Source: OMIS01 sp044350895 (GTDB lineage Bacteria; Patescibacteriota; Microgenomatia; UBA1400; PJMF01). From it: 64,000 bases of DNA. A program made the translations under genes and the position numbers. Shown here piece after piece: positions 1-8,614 of this stretch. The stretch lies in NCBI GenBank assembly GCA_044350895.1, contig JBILGT010000001.1, positions 1-64,000 on the forward strand, written 5' to 3'. Numbering within the stretch: the stretch's first letter is position 1; every line of letters begins with the position of its first letter. Under the pieces are notes generated by a model that worked only from the letters and a program-made list of their open reading frames with translations, was not told the origin of the DNA and ran no database searches.

Positions 1-1954
1 AATTCCATATTGAAGATTTACCAATGCTCACCTGTGCATTACTTCCTGAAACCGCATTTCCAAAGCGCGCTTGACCATTGACGTCGAGTTTGTAAGCAGG
101 AGCAGTAGAACCAATACCCACATTTCCATTATTCAAAACTGTAAATCGCTCAGTCAGTCCCGCATCTCCACCAGGACTTGTTCTAATTCCAAAATTTTCA
201 TTATTCAATACATTAATTTTCGGATCAGTAGTTCCTCGGAAAGAGAGTTCACCAGAAAGTGATGCATTGCCAGCTATATCAAGAGCAGCCCGAGTTGAAG
301 TCGTGCCGATACCAATATTTCCTGCTGAGTTGATTACTCCAAGGCCTGTGCCAGTGTTTGTCTGCCACTGCATGATGTCTCCTGTACCGCTTGGCCCACC
401 TCGGACAACGAGTGCAGTTCCTCCGGCATAGGTGGCAGACAAGGTGGCGCCAGGTGCTTCAAGATATTTGGTAGCAGTGACTTTTCCTAGTCCATCAGGT
501 GAAAGGACAATATCGCCGTTTGTTCCAGATGAGGTTCTCAAGGTTAACGTACGAGCCTCGATGGCAAAAGATGTCCCAGTAGATTTAAGAACAGGGGATG
601 TATTACCCAGAACAACCTGTCCAGAATTATTCATGATAAGCACAGTATTCTCGGTAGCACTTGCTGAAGCAGGGTAGCCTTGGAGTGTCTCTGAGTTCAG
701 TGCGTATGCCACAGTCTTAATACTTTGACGAGGTGACAGTGTTTCTGCTCCAACTTCTACCTGTAACCAGACGTTTGCATTCTCACTAAATACTGATGAG
801 CCAATCTCAGCGCCACAATCTGAACCTAATCCAACGTTGAATATTCCATCCTGATCGGGTGTAACACTACAAGTTCCAGAGTCCCATAGTGATGTGCCTC
901 CCACAATGCTTGGTCCACTGTCATACAGTCTGAACCTAAAGTTTGTTGCAGAAGTGACAGGGTTCTGGGCAGTGTCTGTAAGACGTCCTTGAAAGGAAAG
1001 TACTCGATTAGGACGGGTAAGAGTACTTGGAAATGCCAAAGTTTGCTCTGTGTCTTTGTAAAACTGTTGAAAGCCAAAATAAGAAAGTCCTATAACGAAG
1101 AGCAGCATGAATGCTAAGTTCAGATAGGGTAAGACCAGTTGATTAGATTTTGTACTCAATTTTCGCTGTAACTCAAGCAGGTTGGACTTCAACTGGTGAG
1201 AATACTCTTGATGCTTAGCACTAGTTGTAAAGAGACTTTTGATACCATCTGAATTATTTTGGGTTTTGTGCGTGTTTTGTGACCTTGGAATAAGTTGCGC
1301 AGCAGAGAAGACGCTTCTAGCTCGAGATCCTTGATCATCAGGAAGCGAACCTGTCGAGTTTGGTGTTTGCGCCACTCCAGTGATGAAGTCATCGGCAGAT
1401 CGATTAAGGTCTTGAATCGAGTCTGAAGAGTGCGAAGGAAGGGCTCCAACTTGTTCAAGCCAAATGGCAAATTGGGTGAGACTACTGAGCTTTCGTTTGA
1501 CTGTCGCAATCGATGATCCATTTTGATATGAATACCTCAAGAAATCAGCTACTTTGGGTTTTATCAGTATTTTTTCTAAGTCATTATTTTGGCAAAATAC
1601 AAAAAATTGATTGATGTCACTGCGATAATTTTTGACAGTCGAATATGAGCAGTCAGCTTCACTGAGTGATAACAGGTATTGACGTAAAAATATTGCTGTC
1701 TGGAGTGGTGGGAACTGTGTGACAAACTGGGTCACGATCTTAAGTGAGTCGTCAGAAACTTGAGTATGCTTTTGTAATCTCTCGAGGAAGTTTTTCGAGT
1801 CGTTTAAATACCCCTTTTTCGTGCTCAAATCGTTCAGCAGAGTGACGAGTACAAGATGCAACTCTCGAATACGATCAGATGCCAAATCCTTACTCTCACA
1901 AAATGTGGAAAACGACTCGAGAACACCGGTTAAATATATTTCATGGGCAGTCAT
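1..1954 (-). CDS. Surface fibre protein with N-terminal recombinase-type core-binding domain (partial)
   Basis: The reading frame is open from the ATG at 1954 to the left edge, giving about 651 residues without a stop, so the C-terminus is missing. Residues ~88-172 look like the SAM-like core-binding domain of XerC/D-type tyrosine recombinases, with YSTVKNYRSDINQFF and later SSIATVKRKLSSLTQFAIWL. A low-complexity Ser/Thr linker follows, then one hydrophobic segment at ~272-294. The outside part begins with a domain containing LSFQGRL and FRFRLYDSG. After it come beta-rich repeats of the type NVGIGSTAPAYKLDVNG, as found in tail-fibre-like proteins. No recombinase catalytic domain is seen in this part. 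Inference: a membrane-anchored surface filament with a cytoplasmic helical domain that may bind DNA or a protein. The start is the first ATG after the in-frame stop at 1973-1975; no clear Shine-Dalgarno sequence is visible. Confidence 0.75.
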   Translation of the reverse strand, partial: MTAHEIYLTGVLESFSTFCESKDLASDRIRELHLVLVTLLNDLSTKKGYLNDSKNFLERLQKHTQVSDDSLKIVTQFVTQFPPLQTAIFLRQYLLSLSEADCSYSTVKNYRSDINQFFVFCQNNDLEKILIKPKVADFLRYSYQNGSSIATVKRKLSSLTQFAIWLEQVGALPSHSSDSIQDLNRSADDFITGVAQTPNSTGSLPDDQGSRARSVFSAAQLIPRSQNTHKTQNNSDGIKSLFTTSAKHQEYSHQLKSNLLELQRKLSTKSNQLVLPYLNLAFMLLFVIGLSYFGFQQFYKDTEQTLAFPSTLTRPNRVLSFQGRLTDTAQNPVTSATNFRFRLYDSGPSIVGGTSLWDSGTCSVTPDQDGIFNVGLGSDCGAEIGSSVFSENANVWLQVEVGAETLSPRQSIKTVAYALNSETLQGYPASASATENTVLIMNNSGQVVLGNTSPVLKSTGTSFAIEARTLTLRTSSGTNGDIVLSPDGLGKVTATKYLEAPGATLSATYAGGTALVVRGGPSGTGDIMQWQTNTGTGLGVINSAGNIGIGTTSTRAALDIAGNASLSGELSFRGTTDPKINVLNNENFGIRTSPGGDAGLTERFTVLNNGNVGIGSTAPAYKLDVNGQARFGNAVSGSNAQVSIGKSSIWN

Positions 1955-2403
1955 AGGGGTAAGTGCAGTGCGCTAATTTTGTCATCGGTCCTACCAGATT
2001 CATTACACGCATTAGACTTCACCCATTCAGTGTACGGTTTTCTTCAAGTACACGTCAAGAGAACCTAAATATATCAATTTTTCTGCTTATTTACACCTGC
2101 TTTTCCCCAAGTGCTTCATGTAGTAAAAATACGATCCTCCACGCTTTTCATTGCTATCAAATATGAACATAATAGACACGAATAAAATACAACTGATGCT
2201 TTTTTGTTTAAAAAACGGGGTATGGTGAATACTTTCATCTTACTGTTGATTAGGTTAGTAAAAGAGTATAAAGTAATTAAAAACTAAAATAATTTTATTA
2301 ACAAATGATTTTAGCCTGGAAAAATCGGTTTTAAGCAAATGGTTATTCACAATTATGCTACAACCTATTTGTTTGGGTGAATAAAGTTGATTACTGCAAA
2401 AAA

Positions 2404-2418
2404 TGATAATCATTTGCA
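2404..2418. promoter_or_regulatory. Fur-box-like site
   Basis: TGATAATCATTTGCA agrees with the 7-1-7 Fur consensus TGATAATNATTATCA at 13 of 15 positions. Its centre AAATGATAATCATTT (2401-2415) is a perfect 7-bp inverted repeat around one base. It lies about 75 bp upstream of the PaaX-like gene. No Fur gene is present in this window, so the assignment is tentative. Confidence 0.3.
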
Positions 2419-2477
2419 TTGATAATATTTACGCAAATTATGTAGTAATGCATGCTACTTCGTATTTAATTCGTTTG

Positions 2478-2491
2478 ATTACTTGAGTAAT
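2478..2491. promoter_or_regulatory. Palindromic candidate operator before PaaX-like gene
   Basis: ATTACTTGAGTAAT has perfect 6-bp arms around TG and ends immediately before the ATG at 2492. Related copies of ATTACTCAAG occur in the intergenic regions at 16988 and 30393. The position suggests autoregulation by the PaaX-like protein. This is inference only. Confidence 0.3.
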
Positions 2492-3244
2492 ATGGCAATT
2501 AAGAAAAATGCACAAAAAATTTTGCTGACACTGTTTACGAATCAGAAGCAGAATCCTCCAGTGGTATCAAGTGATAAACTCAGGCTGGTTGTCCCAGAGC
2601 TGACTGACACAGGATATCGCTCGTTACTGCTATTCCTTATCAAAAGAAACTTCCTCTTTAGAGAAAAAGTCTTTGGCTCAGTCTCCCTAGGCATTACCGA
2701 GGCAGGGAGGCAGGCTCTCATAAGTCAATTTCCGGCTTTGAGTGACAGGTGGCCTATGTGGAATGGGAAATGGATGATGCTTGTCTTTTTAGACGCTACT
2801 AATGCAGATCCTCATTTTAGATATCTCCGTAGTCTCCTTGTCCAGGAACAGTCACTGGTGCTTTCTAGAGGTGTTTATCTGGCAGCTGGTACATTCTCAG
2901 GTCGGATTATGCAGGTATGTGAGTCTCTCTATCCCACTGCCGTGGCAATATTTTCGGTAGATACCTGGCATAGAGGGGTTGATAGACCTCTGATTGTTAA
3001 CTATTATGATCTAACAGCCAAAGCGGAAATCCTCTCTGGAATTAGCGATAATCTGGTTGAATTGCTAGATAGAATTAATCAAAATAAAGAATCTACCAAT
3101 CAACAAAAAACAGCTGTTTCGTCAATAATTGATCGGTTTGTTGAATCCTTGAGAGAAAATCCAGGATTTATGTCACACTATTTTCCAGACGTACCAGGGG
3201 TGATGGATATTATATCCAAAATACAGCAAGTTATTAATCTATAG
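2492..3244 (+). CDS. PaaX-like transcriptional regulator
   Basis: A 250-residue protein with the domain order of the PaaX family. There is an N-terminal helix-turn-helix region (~1-70). A central ferredoxin-fold, Cas2-like domain begins at WNGKWMMLVFL and runs through SRGVYLAAGTF (~88-165). A C-terminal part contains NPGFMSHYFPDVPGV, comparable to the 'LLP.dWpG' end of PaaX. Family members are repressors, and the Cas2-like part is not a nuclease. An upstream in-frame TTG at 2483 is possible, but ATG 2492 directly follows a palindrome that would suit an operator. No catabolic operon is adjacent, so the target genes are unknown. Confidence 0.65.
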   Translation: MAIKKNAQKILLTLFTNQKQNPPVVSSDKLRLVVPELTDTGYRSLLLFLIKRNFLFREKVFGSVSLGITEAGRQALISQFPALSDRWPMWNGKWMMLVFLDATNADPHFRYLRSLLVQEQSLVLSRGVYLAAGTFSGRIMQVCESLYPTAVAIFSVDTWHRGVDRPLIVNYYDLTAKAEILSGISDNLVELLDRINQNKESTNQQKTAVSSIIDRFVESLRENPGFMSHYFPDVPGVMDIISKIQQVINL

Positions 3245-3881
3245 GACTTACTGAATACTCCCGAAAATAACCAGCGTGAAAAGTAATTTATACTCAAGTG
3301 TTCGGTCTTTTTATATATTATTGAGACCTGCATCAGATAGAGAGTGACCGCTAGAACATTGTTTCGGGTACCTAAAACAGGGTGATCATTAATGTATATA
3401 TTAATATATATTGATATATTTATATTTATAAAAAACAATTGCAGAAATAATTATTTAAGATCTGATTGCTATAAAATGAAATAATGCGGCAATTTTAAAA
3501 TGATGCATAAAACAGCAGATGACTGCAGTAAAAAAATGCGAAGAAATCTTCGGTATTTCAAATATACCAAATATTGTGCATAACTCGTCATATGTGACAG
3601 TTTTTTACTTGCATATAAAATACGAAACTTGGATTAGGTGTCAAATAGGTAAATTCAATAATTACAGGACTCAGTTATAGGCCGCTTTAAAGCTGCCACT
3701 TTAACTGAAGAATAAGGTGCGAGGTATAGAAACAGGTTCAGTTTGACCAACCTAAACGTTGGGTGAGCAACAAGCTAGAAGCGTTGCAAGAGTAGTGGCA
3801 AGAGCTTTGAACTACCGAGATTGAGTATGGAAGGATGCTCCGTATGATCGACGCAATACTAGTATTCAATCTAATGAAAGA
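3245..3881. other. Intergenic region with possible degraded ORF
   Basis: The left part (3245-3640) is AT-rich with no recognised gene. The stretch 3660-3885 is richer in GC and resembles decayed coding sequence on the plus strand (separate entry). It could also be an unrecognised RNA. No terminator with a clear T-run is seen for either flanking gene. Confidence 0.4.
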
Positions 3882-3885
3882 TTAA
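3736..3885 (+). pseudogene. Possible gene remnant with in-frame stops
   Basis: One plus-strand frame reads as a charged helical peptide, including VQFDQPKRWVSNKLEALQE and EIEYGRMLRMIDAILVF. It is interrupted by TAG and TGA codons and closed by TAA at 3883. This suggests the decayed end of a gene. No start codon or family can be assigned, and a chance reading is not excluded. Confidence 0.22.
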
Positions 3886-5840
3886 GTGGTTGTGTGGTTG
3901 GGTGACAGTGGATGGAGGACAAGTGGCAGATGAACTTGGTTGTTATGAATATCCTCAGCAGCTATAGTAACAGTGTTCTGTGTAGCTGAGGCGTCTAGAT
4001 TTGTGTAGGTAAAGTCTGTAGTTCTTACCAACTTGGAGTCCTTTGAACCAACAAACATAAATGTGCCATTAGACTTGGACTGTGTAATAGCTTCAACTCT
4101 CGTGTGATCTTCAAGCATCAAAAATAAAATTAAGTTGAATATAGGAGCTTTTTCAATATTTACTGCAGTGCCATGGACTGTGAGTGGTTTAGATCTCAGC
4201 CTGATGTAACTGAGAATAAGCCAATAAAAAATCGTTGCAATAATATTGAAGATTGAAGGGAAGAGTACTGTAACCAATAAACAGACAGTTGAGAGTTTGA
4301 AAGTGGCCATTGTACGTCTTAAAATCCAATATTTAAGGTGTTTTATAGTTGGAGGGTGTATCTCTTTCTTATCTAATGGAATTACCAATGCAGGCTCATG
4401 TTCACTGCCTTTGATAGTAAATTCTTGGCCTTGATAGTACGTTTCCCAATTTAAATGGTTTGGCGTTTTCCCTAGGGTGGGAAATTGGTAGTACGGGTGA
4501 TCAATGGAAACCCGATATTTACCTTTGGGTAGAGCGGCGTGTGGATAGACTCCTTGAGTATTTGTGAGAGTGACGATCTCTTTTACTGAGTTGTCTTCGT
4601 ACTTCCCTGAAAAGATTACTCGAGCATATGGTACAGCTGTTTGTTTATTCTGCTCAACAACAATTCCTTGTGGTGAGGCAAACGGTATTAAGCCAATTGC
4701 TTGCCAGATCTTATGCAGTGCTATCGGTGAAAAAGACCCACCAAAATCGAATGCCAGGAGGATTGTCTTTAAGATAGGAAGAAACGAAATTAACCCAATA
4801 ACGAAGAGATTGAGAAAGTAGTTATATCCGGGTTGTTGTGGAGTGGGGTAGTAGAATGGAAAAGCAGATATAAGCTGTTGAACTGGTTCAGGAAGCGTAG
4901 TTACAACGACAGCAACTATTGGCGGAATTACCTCGATAATTGGAATAATAGGAATCTCGATCGGTGGGAGAATCTCAGGCGGTATAACCTCTGGAGGGAT
5001 AAAAGGAATAGTAATAATTATTTTAGGTGTGACAAGAATAATTGGCACATCATTCAAAACACTGATGTGGCCGACTTTGTCAGTGATGAGAAAGTCTAAG
5101 TAAATAACAACATCTCGAGGTAGTTGCCCAAGTTGTACCTCCCATACTCCACCATCAGAGATAGTAAATTTATATGTCTGAGTTGCTCCACCAGGTAGTC
5201 TGACAGTTAGGTTGACTATACTTGCCACTTCGCCAGTACCACTGAGTACTGGTTCATTGTTTTTGAGTTCAATAGGAGTGGCTGGTACGGTACTGACATC
5301 TTGTGCCGAAATACTTGTTTCTGTTTCATCTATTTTGGTGATAACAAACGTAGGTGATTGGGTATCGATAGTAAATGACCAGGTGACTGAACTTGCTGTA
5401 TTTGTGTAGAAGTCATGTGCTGTGATTTTCCAGGTATGCTGTCCATCCGCAAGATTATTCTTGGGTGTAAGTGAAAAATATGTCGTTTCAGCATCGTAGG
5501 TGAGTGTGTACTGATCTGTTTCAGTATTTGTGGTAGGTATTGAAGTAAATAAGTCGCTGCCATCCAAAGAAAGTGTGTAATGGTTGATTCCAAACGCATC
5601 AGTTGATTCTTTCCATATGAACGTGGGTTTATTTGTTGAAATAATACTCGAATTTTCAGGCGCAATCAGGATTGGGGTAGAGGGAGGCGTTGTATCCCTA
5701 ACTGAAGCAGTGACTTGAGTAGAACGTTCCTTTGGTTGATGGTGTGTTTCACCAGGAAGAATGCCAGCATCTTGAGCAAATACAGTATTAATAACCCCAC
5801 TAAAAAGAAGAACTAAGAGAAGGAGCAGTCTTTTTGACAC
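3882..5840 (-). CDS. Secreted multi-domain membrane protein (Ig-like, CarboxypepD-like)
   Basis: 652 residues. An N-terminal signal peptide (MSKRLLLLLVLLFSGV...FAQ) is followed by two Ig/fibronectin-like beta domains. The first has the 'PSTPILIAPENSSIISTN' type and runs ~50-160; the second runs ~165-270. Next come a Pro/Ile-rich stretch (~275-325), a hydrophobic segment at ~345-365, a carboxypeptidase-regulatory-like beta domain (~390-490), another hydrophobic segment at ~520-545, and a final beta domain. It lies 10 bp after the DUF916-like gene 5851-6924 in the same direction, probably as the last gene of a surface operon. The likely role is in the cell envelope or in assembly of surface structures. 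No enzymatic motif was seen. Confidence 0.65.
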   Translation of the reverse strand: MSKRLLLLLVLLFSGVINTVFAQDAGILPGETHHQPKERSTQVTASVRDTTPPSTPILIAPENSSIISTNKPTFIWKESTDAFGINHYTLSLDGSDLFTSIPTTNTETDQYTLTYDAETTYFSLTPKNNLADGQHTWKITAHDFYTNTASSVTWSFTIDTQSPTFVITKIDETETSISAQDVSTVPATPIELKNNEPVLSGTGEVASIVNLTVRLPGGATQTYKFTISDGGVWEVQLGQLPRDVVIYLDFLITDKVGHISVLNDVPIILVTPKIIITIPFIPPEVIPPEILPPIEIPIIPIIEVIPPIVAVVVTTLPEPVQQLISAFPFYYPTPQQPGYNYFLNLFVIGLISFLPILKTILLAFDFGGSFSPIALHKIWQAIGLIPFASPQGIVVEQNKQTAVPYARVIFSGKYEDNSVKEIVTLTNTQGVYPHAALPKGKYRVSIDHPYYQFPTLGKTPNHLNWETYYQGQEFTIKGSEHEPALVIPLDKKEIHPPTIKHLKYWILRRTMATFKLSTVCLLVTVLFPSIFNIIATIFYWLILSYIRLRSKPLTVHGTAVNIEKAPIFNLILFLMLEDHTRVEAITQSKSNGTFMFVGSKDSKLVRTTDFTYTNLDASATQNTVTIAAEDIHNNQVHLPLVLHPLSPNHTTT

Positions 5841-5850
5841 ATACTGTGGT

Positions 5851-6924
5851 TTATTCTTCGTATTTCTTCAACTTGTCTTTCTCAAGTTGTTTCAGTTTTG
5901 TCTCAAGTTCAGAGATCCGTTGTGTCTGATCTTGTTTTTTGTGAAGAATATGGCGTCGAATTGAAATGCCAATTGCAACGAGTGTTAAGAACACAACACC
6001 AATTGCCATTAAAATCTTGATAGGTAGTAACCAGAATCTTGAGTAAGCAATTACAACTTTACCTTGAGTTCCAAAACTCATGGTTAATTCGGCTGTATAT
6101 GGACCAAATCCCCAAATACGTTTCCAAGAACCTTCATATTTACGATTGGTTAGTGGAAAAATGTTCTTCGTTTCTGGTTGGATTGTATCAACAGTTTGAC
6201 CAAACATATTCTTGATGTTGATACCAACTTGAGGACTAATGTGAATGTCGGAACGGTTATCTACAGTGAATGAGTAGGGCACTGGGCCATATTCTGAGAA
6301 CTTTGGGAAGGTAAAATCGGTTATAAATGCTTCTTCATTGATTGGACCTTCAACTACAACATATACCAGCGTTCCAACCTTTTGATTGACTCCAGCAGCA
6401 GCAGTACCATTCTCTTCAAGCGCTGCAAGCGTTGGTTGATGAGTAATCATTGCATAGTGACCACCAGGAAGAGCATCCTCTGGAACTTCAATTAAAACAT
6501 TAACTTGAGCTGTTCTGCGAGGTCCAACAGTTTGTTCTGCTGGTGTCATAACCAGCCATGAAGCCAAACTCCAACGATTAGCCTTATCATCGTTTGTATC
6601 GAGTGGAACTGGCGTTGCACCATCCTCATCAACAATGAAGTCTTGTGCAGAACTCGCGATGTTGATGGTCCTATTACTTGAGTTGACAACGCGTACCTCA
6701 ACCTGTTTCTTTTCACCTGGTTTGAGGCGAATACTATTATCTTCACCTAATCGAGTCGGGACTGCTGTTAAAGAGCTTTTATTATCTTCCTGTTCTTGAG
6801 TAATTACAGTCGCATCCTGTGCGTAGAGTGGGTACACAGTAACTGTGGCGACACTTAATAAAAGTCCTGCAGCGATGATTTGTGCAGCTTGTTTTTTAGG
6901 TATATTGGGCAGTGTTATACGCAT
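5851..6924 (-). CDS. DUF916-like membrane-anchored surface protein
   Basis: 357 residues with an N-terminal signal segment (~12-35) ending near YAQDA. Two beta-sandwich regions follow, resembling the DUF916/WxL-interacting fold: 'RLKPGEKKQVEVRVVNSSNRTINI' type at ~60-100, then VPEDALPGGHYAMI. Near the C-terminus is a transmembrane helix (~300-322), followed by a basic coiled-coil tail (ISELETKLKQLEKDKLKK). The topology is therefore outside beta domains, one anchor and a cytoplasmic coiled coil. Family knowledge suggests binding to cell-wall or other surface proteins. It sits between two exported proteins in the same-strand cluster. Confidence 0.65.
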   Translation of the reverse strand: MRITLPNIPKKQAAQIIAAGLLLSVATVTVYPLYAQDATVITQEQEDNKSSLTAVPTRLGEDNSIRLKPGEKKQVEVRVVNSSNRTINIASSAQDFIVDEDGATPVPLDTNDDKANRWSLASWLVMTPAEQTVGPRRTAQVNVLIEVPEDALPGGHYAMITHQPTLAALEENGTAAAGVNQKVGTLVYVVVEGPINEEAFITDFTFPKFSEYGPVPYSFTVDNRSDIHISPQVGINIKNMFGQTVDTIQPETKNIFPLTNRKYEGSWKRIWGFGPYTAELTMSFGTQGKVVIAYSRFWLLPIKILMAIGVVFLTLVAIGISIRRHILHKKQDQTQRISELETKLKQLEKDKLKKYEE

Positions 6925-6936
6925 ATAGTTTATTTC

Positions 6937-8508
6937 TTAAAATGTTGCTGTTGCTACAAATGTTAGGTAGTTTTCGTAGTCACCGGCGGCCTGAATGTTA
7001 CCAATTACTGCTTTGTAGCAGATATAGAGATTATGGTTATCTGCAGGTACTATTGAACTGAATATGGGTTCAGCTGCTTCAGAATTCTCGGCGTCTGCAA
7101 ATTGCTTGTAGCAGTTGCCAGTGCCATCACAGTTGCCACCAAGGGTGTTGAATTGGAATGCTTCAGACATTCCAGCTACACTGTTTACATCTTCCAGTGA
7201 ATAGGCGAATCCCTTGTAGGTAGTACTACTCCACTCGGCTGGGGCAGTGTGAGTCATGTCGTCACCTGTAGGAACTGTAGATGCGCCATCTCCAAGCGTA
7301 TCGGGGATACATGATGCATTCTCAGTACGTGGATCCAAAACACTTGAGTCACCAGGGTCTGCATCACATAAATCGCCTGGTCCGCCATTTCTTCCCAGCT
7401 GGTCATTTTCGCGCACAGTAACTGCATATCCATTTGCAGCGTTTGTTGAAACACTCAATCCTTGAGCTGCAGTAGTGAATGAACTGATCAACAGATCACC
7501 AAGTGGGATAACATTTGGAGTAGTTGAAACAGTTGTACTTGATGTGTCACAGAGACCTGATGTTCCACTTGGTACTCCAATGATTTGGAAGGTAATTTGT
7601 GGAGCGACAGAGGCTGTCACTTTAACTGATTCAATCAAGCCAACGGCCACAGTTGTTTGGTCAACAGTTTGGAATTGATTGTTGTGATGCTGAATAATAA
7701 TTCTTGGCGTATCAGCAATACCAATAGTGTGAGTGATAGCAGGTGCTGGGTTGATTAAGTTGTTGATTGTGAATACACCAGCATCAGTTCCTCCAGCGGG
7801 GTTTCCACCGTCAAAGTCGGTGCCAACGGCGCCTGTTCCTGAATATGCACATTCAAAAGAATGATATTCAGTGGTACCTATTGTTACAGCTGAGCGTGAT
7901 GCAACACCTGTGACAAAGTCATATGTGGCGCCTACATCAGAAGGACAAGTAACAGTAGCAGCAATGTTCGGACTTACATTGTTAAATCCACCATCCCACC
8001 TGTTCACATCTGGAATTCCGTCGGTTGAAATACCATCAGTGGCTTCAGCAGGGACTAAGATTCTAAAACGACCATTCGCAATTGCATTTGCGGTTGTAAA
8101 CTTGACAGTCATACTTGCAGAAACTGAAGAAATGACATCGTCACCAGTGTCAGCATCACCTGCAGCAAGCGCTGTGGTGAGATACATCAAGTTATGAGCA
8201 CTCGTACTTGCCACTGTGTAAGATCCAAGACTGTTACTTTCACCTACAGCAACTATGTCACCTTCCATAAGTTGACTTGCAGAAGTAGAGGGTCGTGCAC
8301 CTTGAGTTGTATTGATATATGCAACAGAAGAGAGTGCAGTATTACCGGTTGTAAGAGCACCTTTAAATGAAAGTCTTGATGTTGAAAGTGTGACAGAAAC
8401 TCTTGTTAAACTAAGTGAGTAGGATTTCTTATTGATTGTACCAACGACTGCCAAACCAGCAATGATAATTAGTGCTAATAAAAAAGGCCGTACAAAACTT
8501 ATTTTCAT
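6937..8508 (-). CDS. Large secreted surface protein, beta-rich
   Basis: 523 residues from the ATG at 8508, which begins a good signal peptide (KISFVRPFLLALIIIAGLAVVG). An upstream in-frame start at 8640 would overlap the previous gene and add a non-signal-like extension. The body is rich in Ser, Thr, Gly and Ala with few charges. It has Cys pairs such as CDGTGNCY. The C-terminal part contains QFADAEN, then YKAVIGNIQAAGDYEN and a final VATATF. The same C-terminal pattern closes the protein at 9544-10290, so the two are paralogous surface proteins. Probably a surface-layer or pseudopilin-like component; no enzyme motif. Confidence 0.6.
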   Translation of the reverse strand: MKISFVRPFLLALIIIAGLAVVGTINKKSYSLSLTRVSVTLSTSRLSFKGALTTGNTALSSVAYINTTQGARPSTSASQLMEGDIVAVGESNSLGSYTVASTSAHNLMYLTTALAAGDADTGDDVISSVSASMTVKFTTANAIANGRFRILVPAEATDGISTDGIPDVNRWDGGFNNVSPNIAATVTCPSDVGATYDFVTGVASRSAVTIGTTEYHSFECAYSGTGAVGTDFDGGNPAGGTDAGVFTINNLINPAPAITHTIGIADTPRIIIQHHNNQFQTVDQTTVAVGLIESVKVTASVAPQITFQIIGVPSGTSGLCDTSSTTVSTTPNVIPLGDLLISSFTTAAQGLSVSTNAANGYAVTVRENDQLGRNGGPGDLCDADPGDSSVLDPRTENASCIPDTLGDGASTVPTGDDMTHTAPAEWSSTTYKGFAYSLEDVNSVAGMSEAFQFNTLGGNCDGTGNCYKQFADAENSEAAEPIFSSIVPADNHNLYICYKAVIGNIQAAGDYENYLTFVATATF

Positions 8509-8614
8509 AAAATTAAAAGAAGCTGTATAAGTAATAGCTATATATTCAGTGTAAAGCATGTTAAATACTGCCTGCAAGTGGCAAATATGTAGTCTGCACG
8601 AGGACTGCTTGATG

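Larger units (their letters stand above)
1955..2491. other. AT-rich intergenic region with two palindromes
   Basis: I see no convincing gene here. Two palindromic sites stand out. TGATAATCATTTGCA at 2404-2418 resembles a Fur box. ATTACTTGAGTAAT at 2478-2491 abuts the start codon of the next gene. The rest is AT-rich spacer, presumably holding promoters for the divergently transcribed neighbours. Confidence 0.5.

Noticed and set aside
1..1954. Integrase or prophage
   Set aside because: Only the core-binding domain is present, with no catalytic domain, and it is followed by a membrane helix and surface repeats. No other phage genes are nearby.
2492..3244. Cas2-like fold as evidence of a CRISPR system
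   Set aside because: The domain is part of a PaaX-type regulator with an HTH. No cas genes and no repeat array were seen in the window.
3303..3331. Terminator after the PaaX-like gene
   Set aside because: GGTCT/AGACC is only a 5-bp stem with a long AT-rich loop and no T-run behind it.
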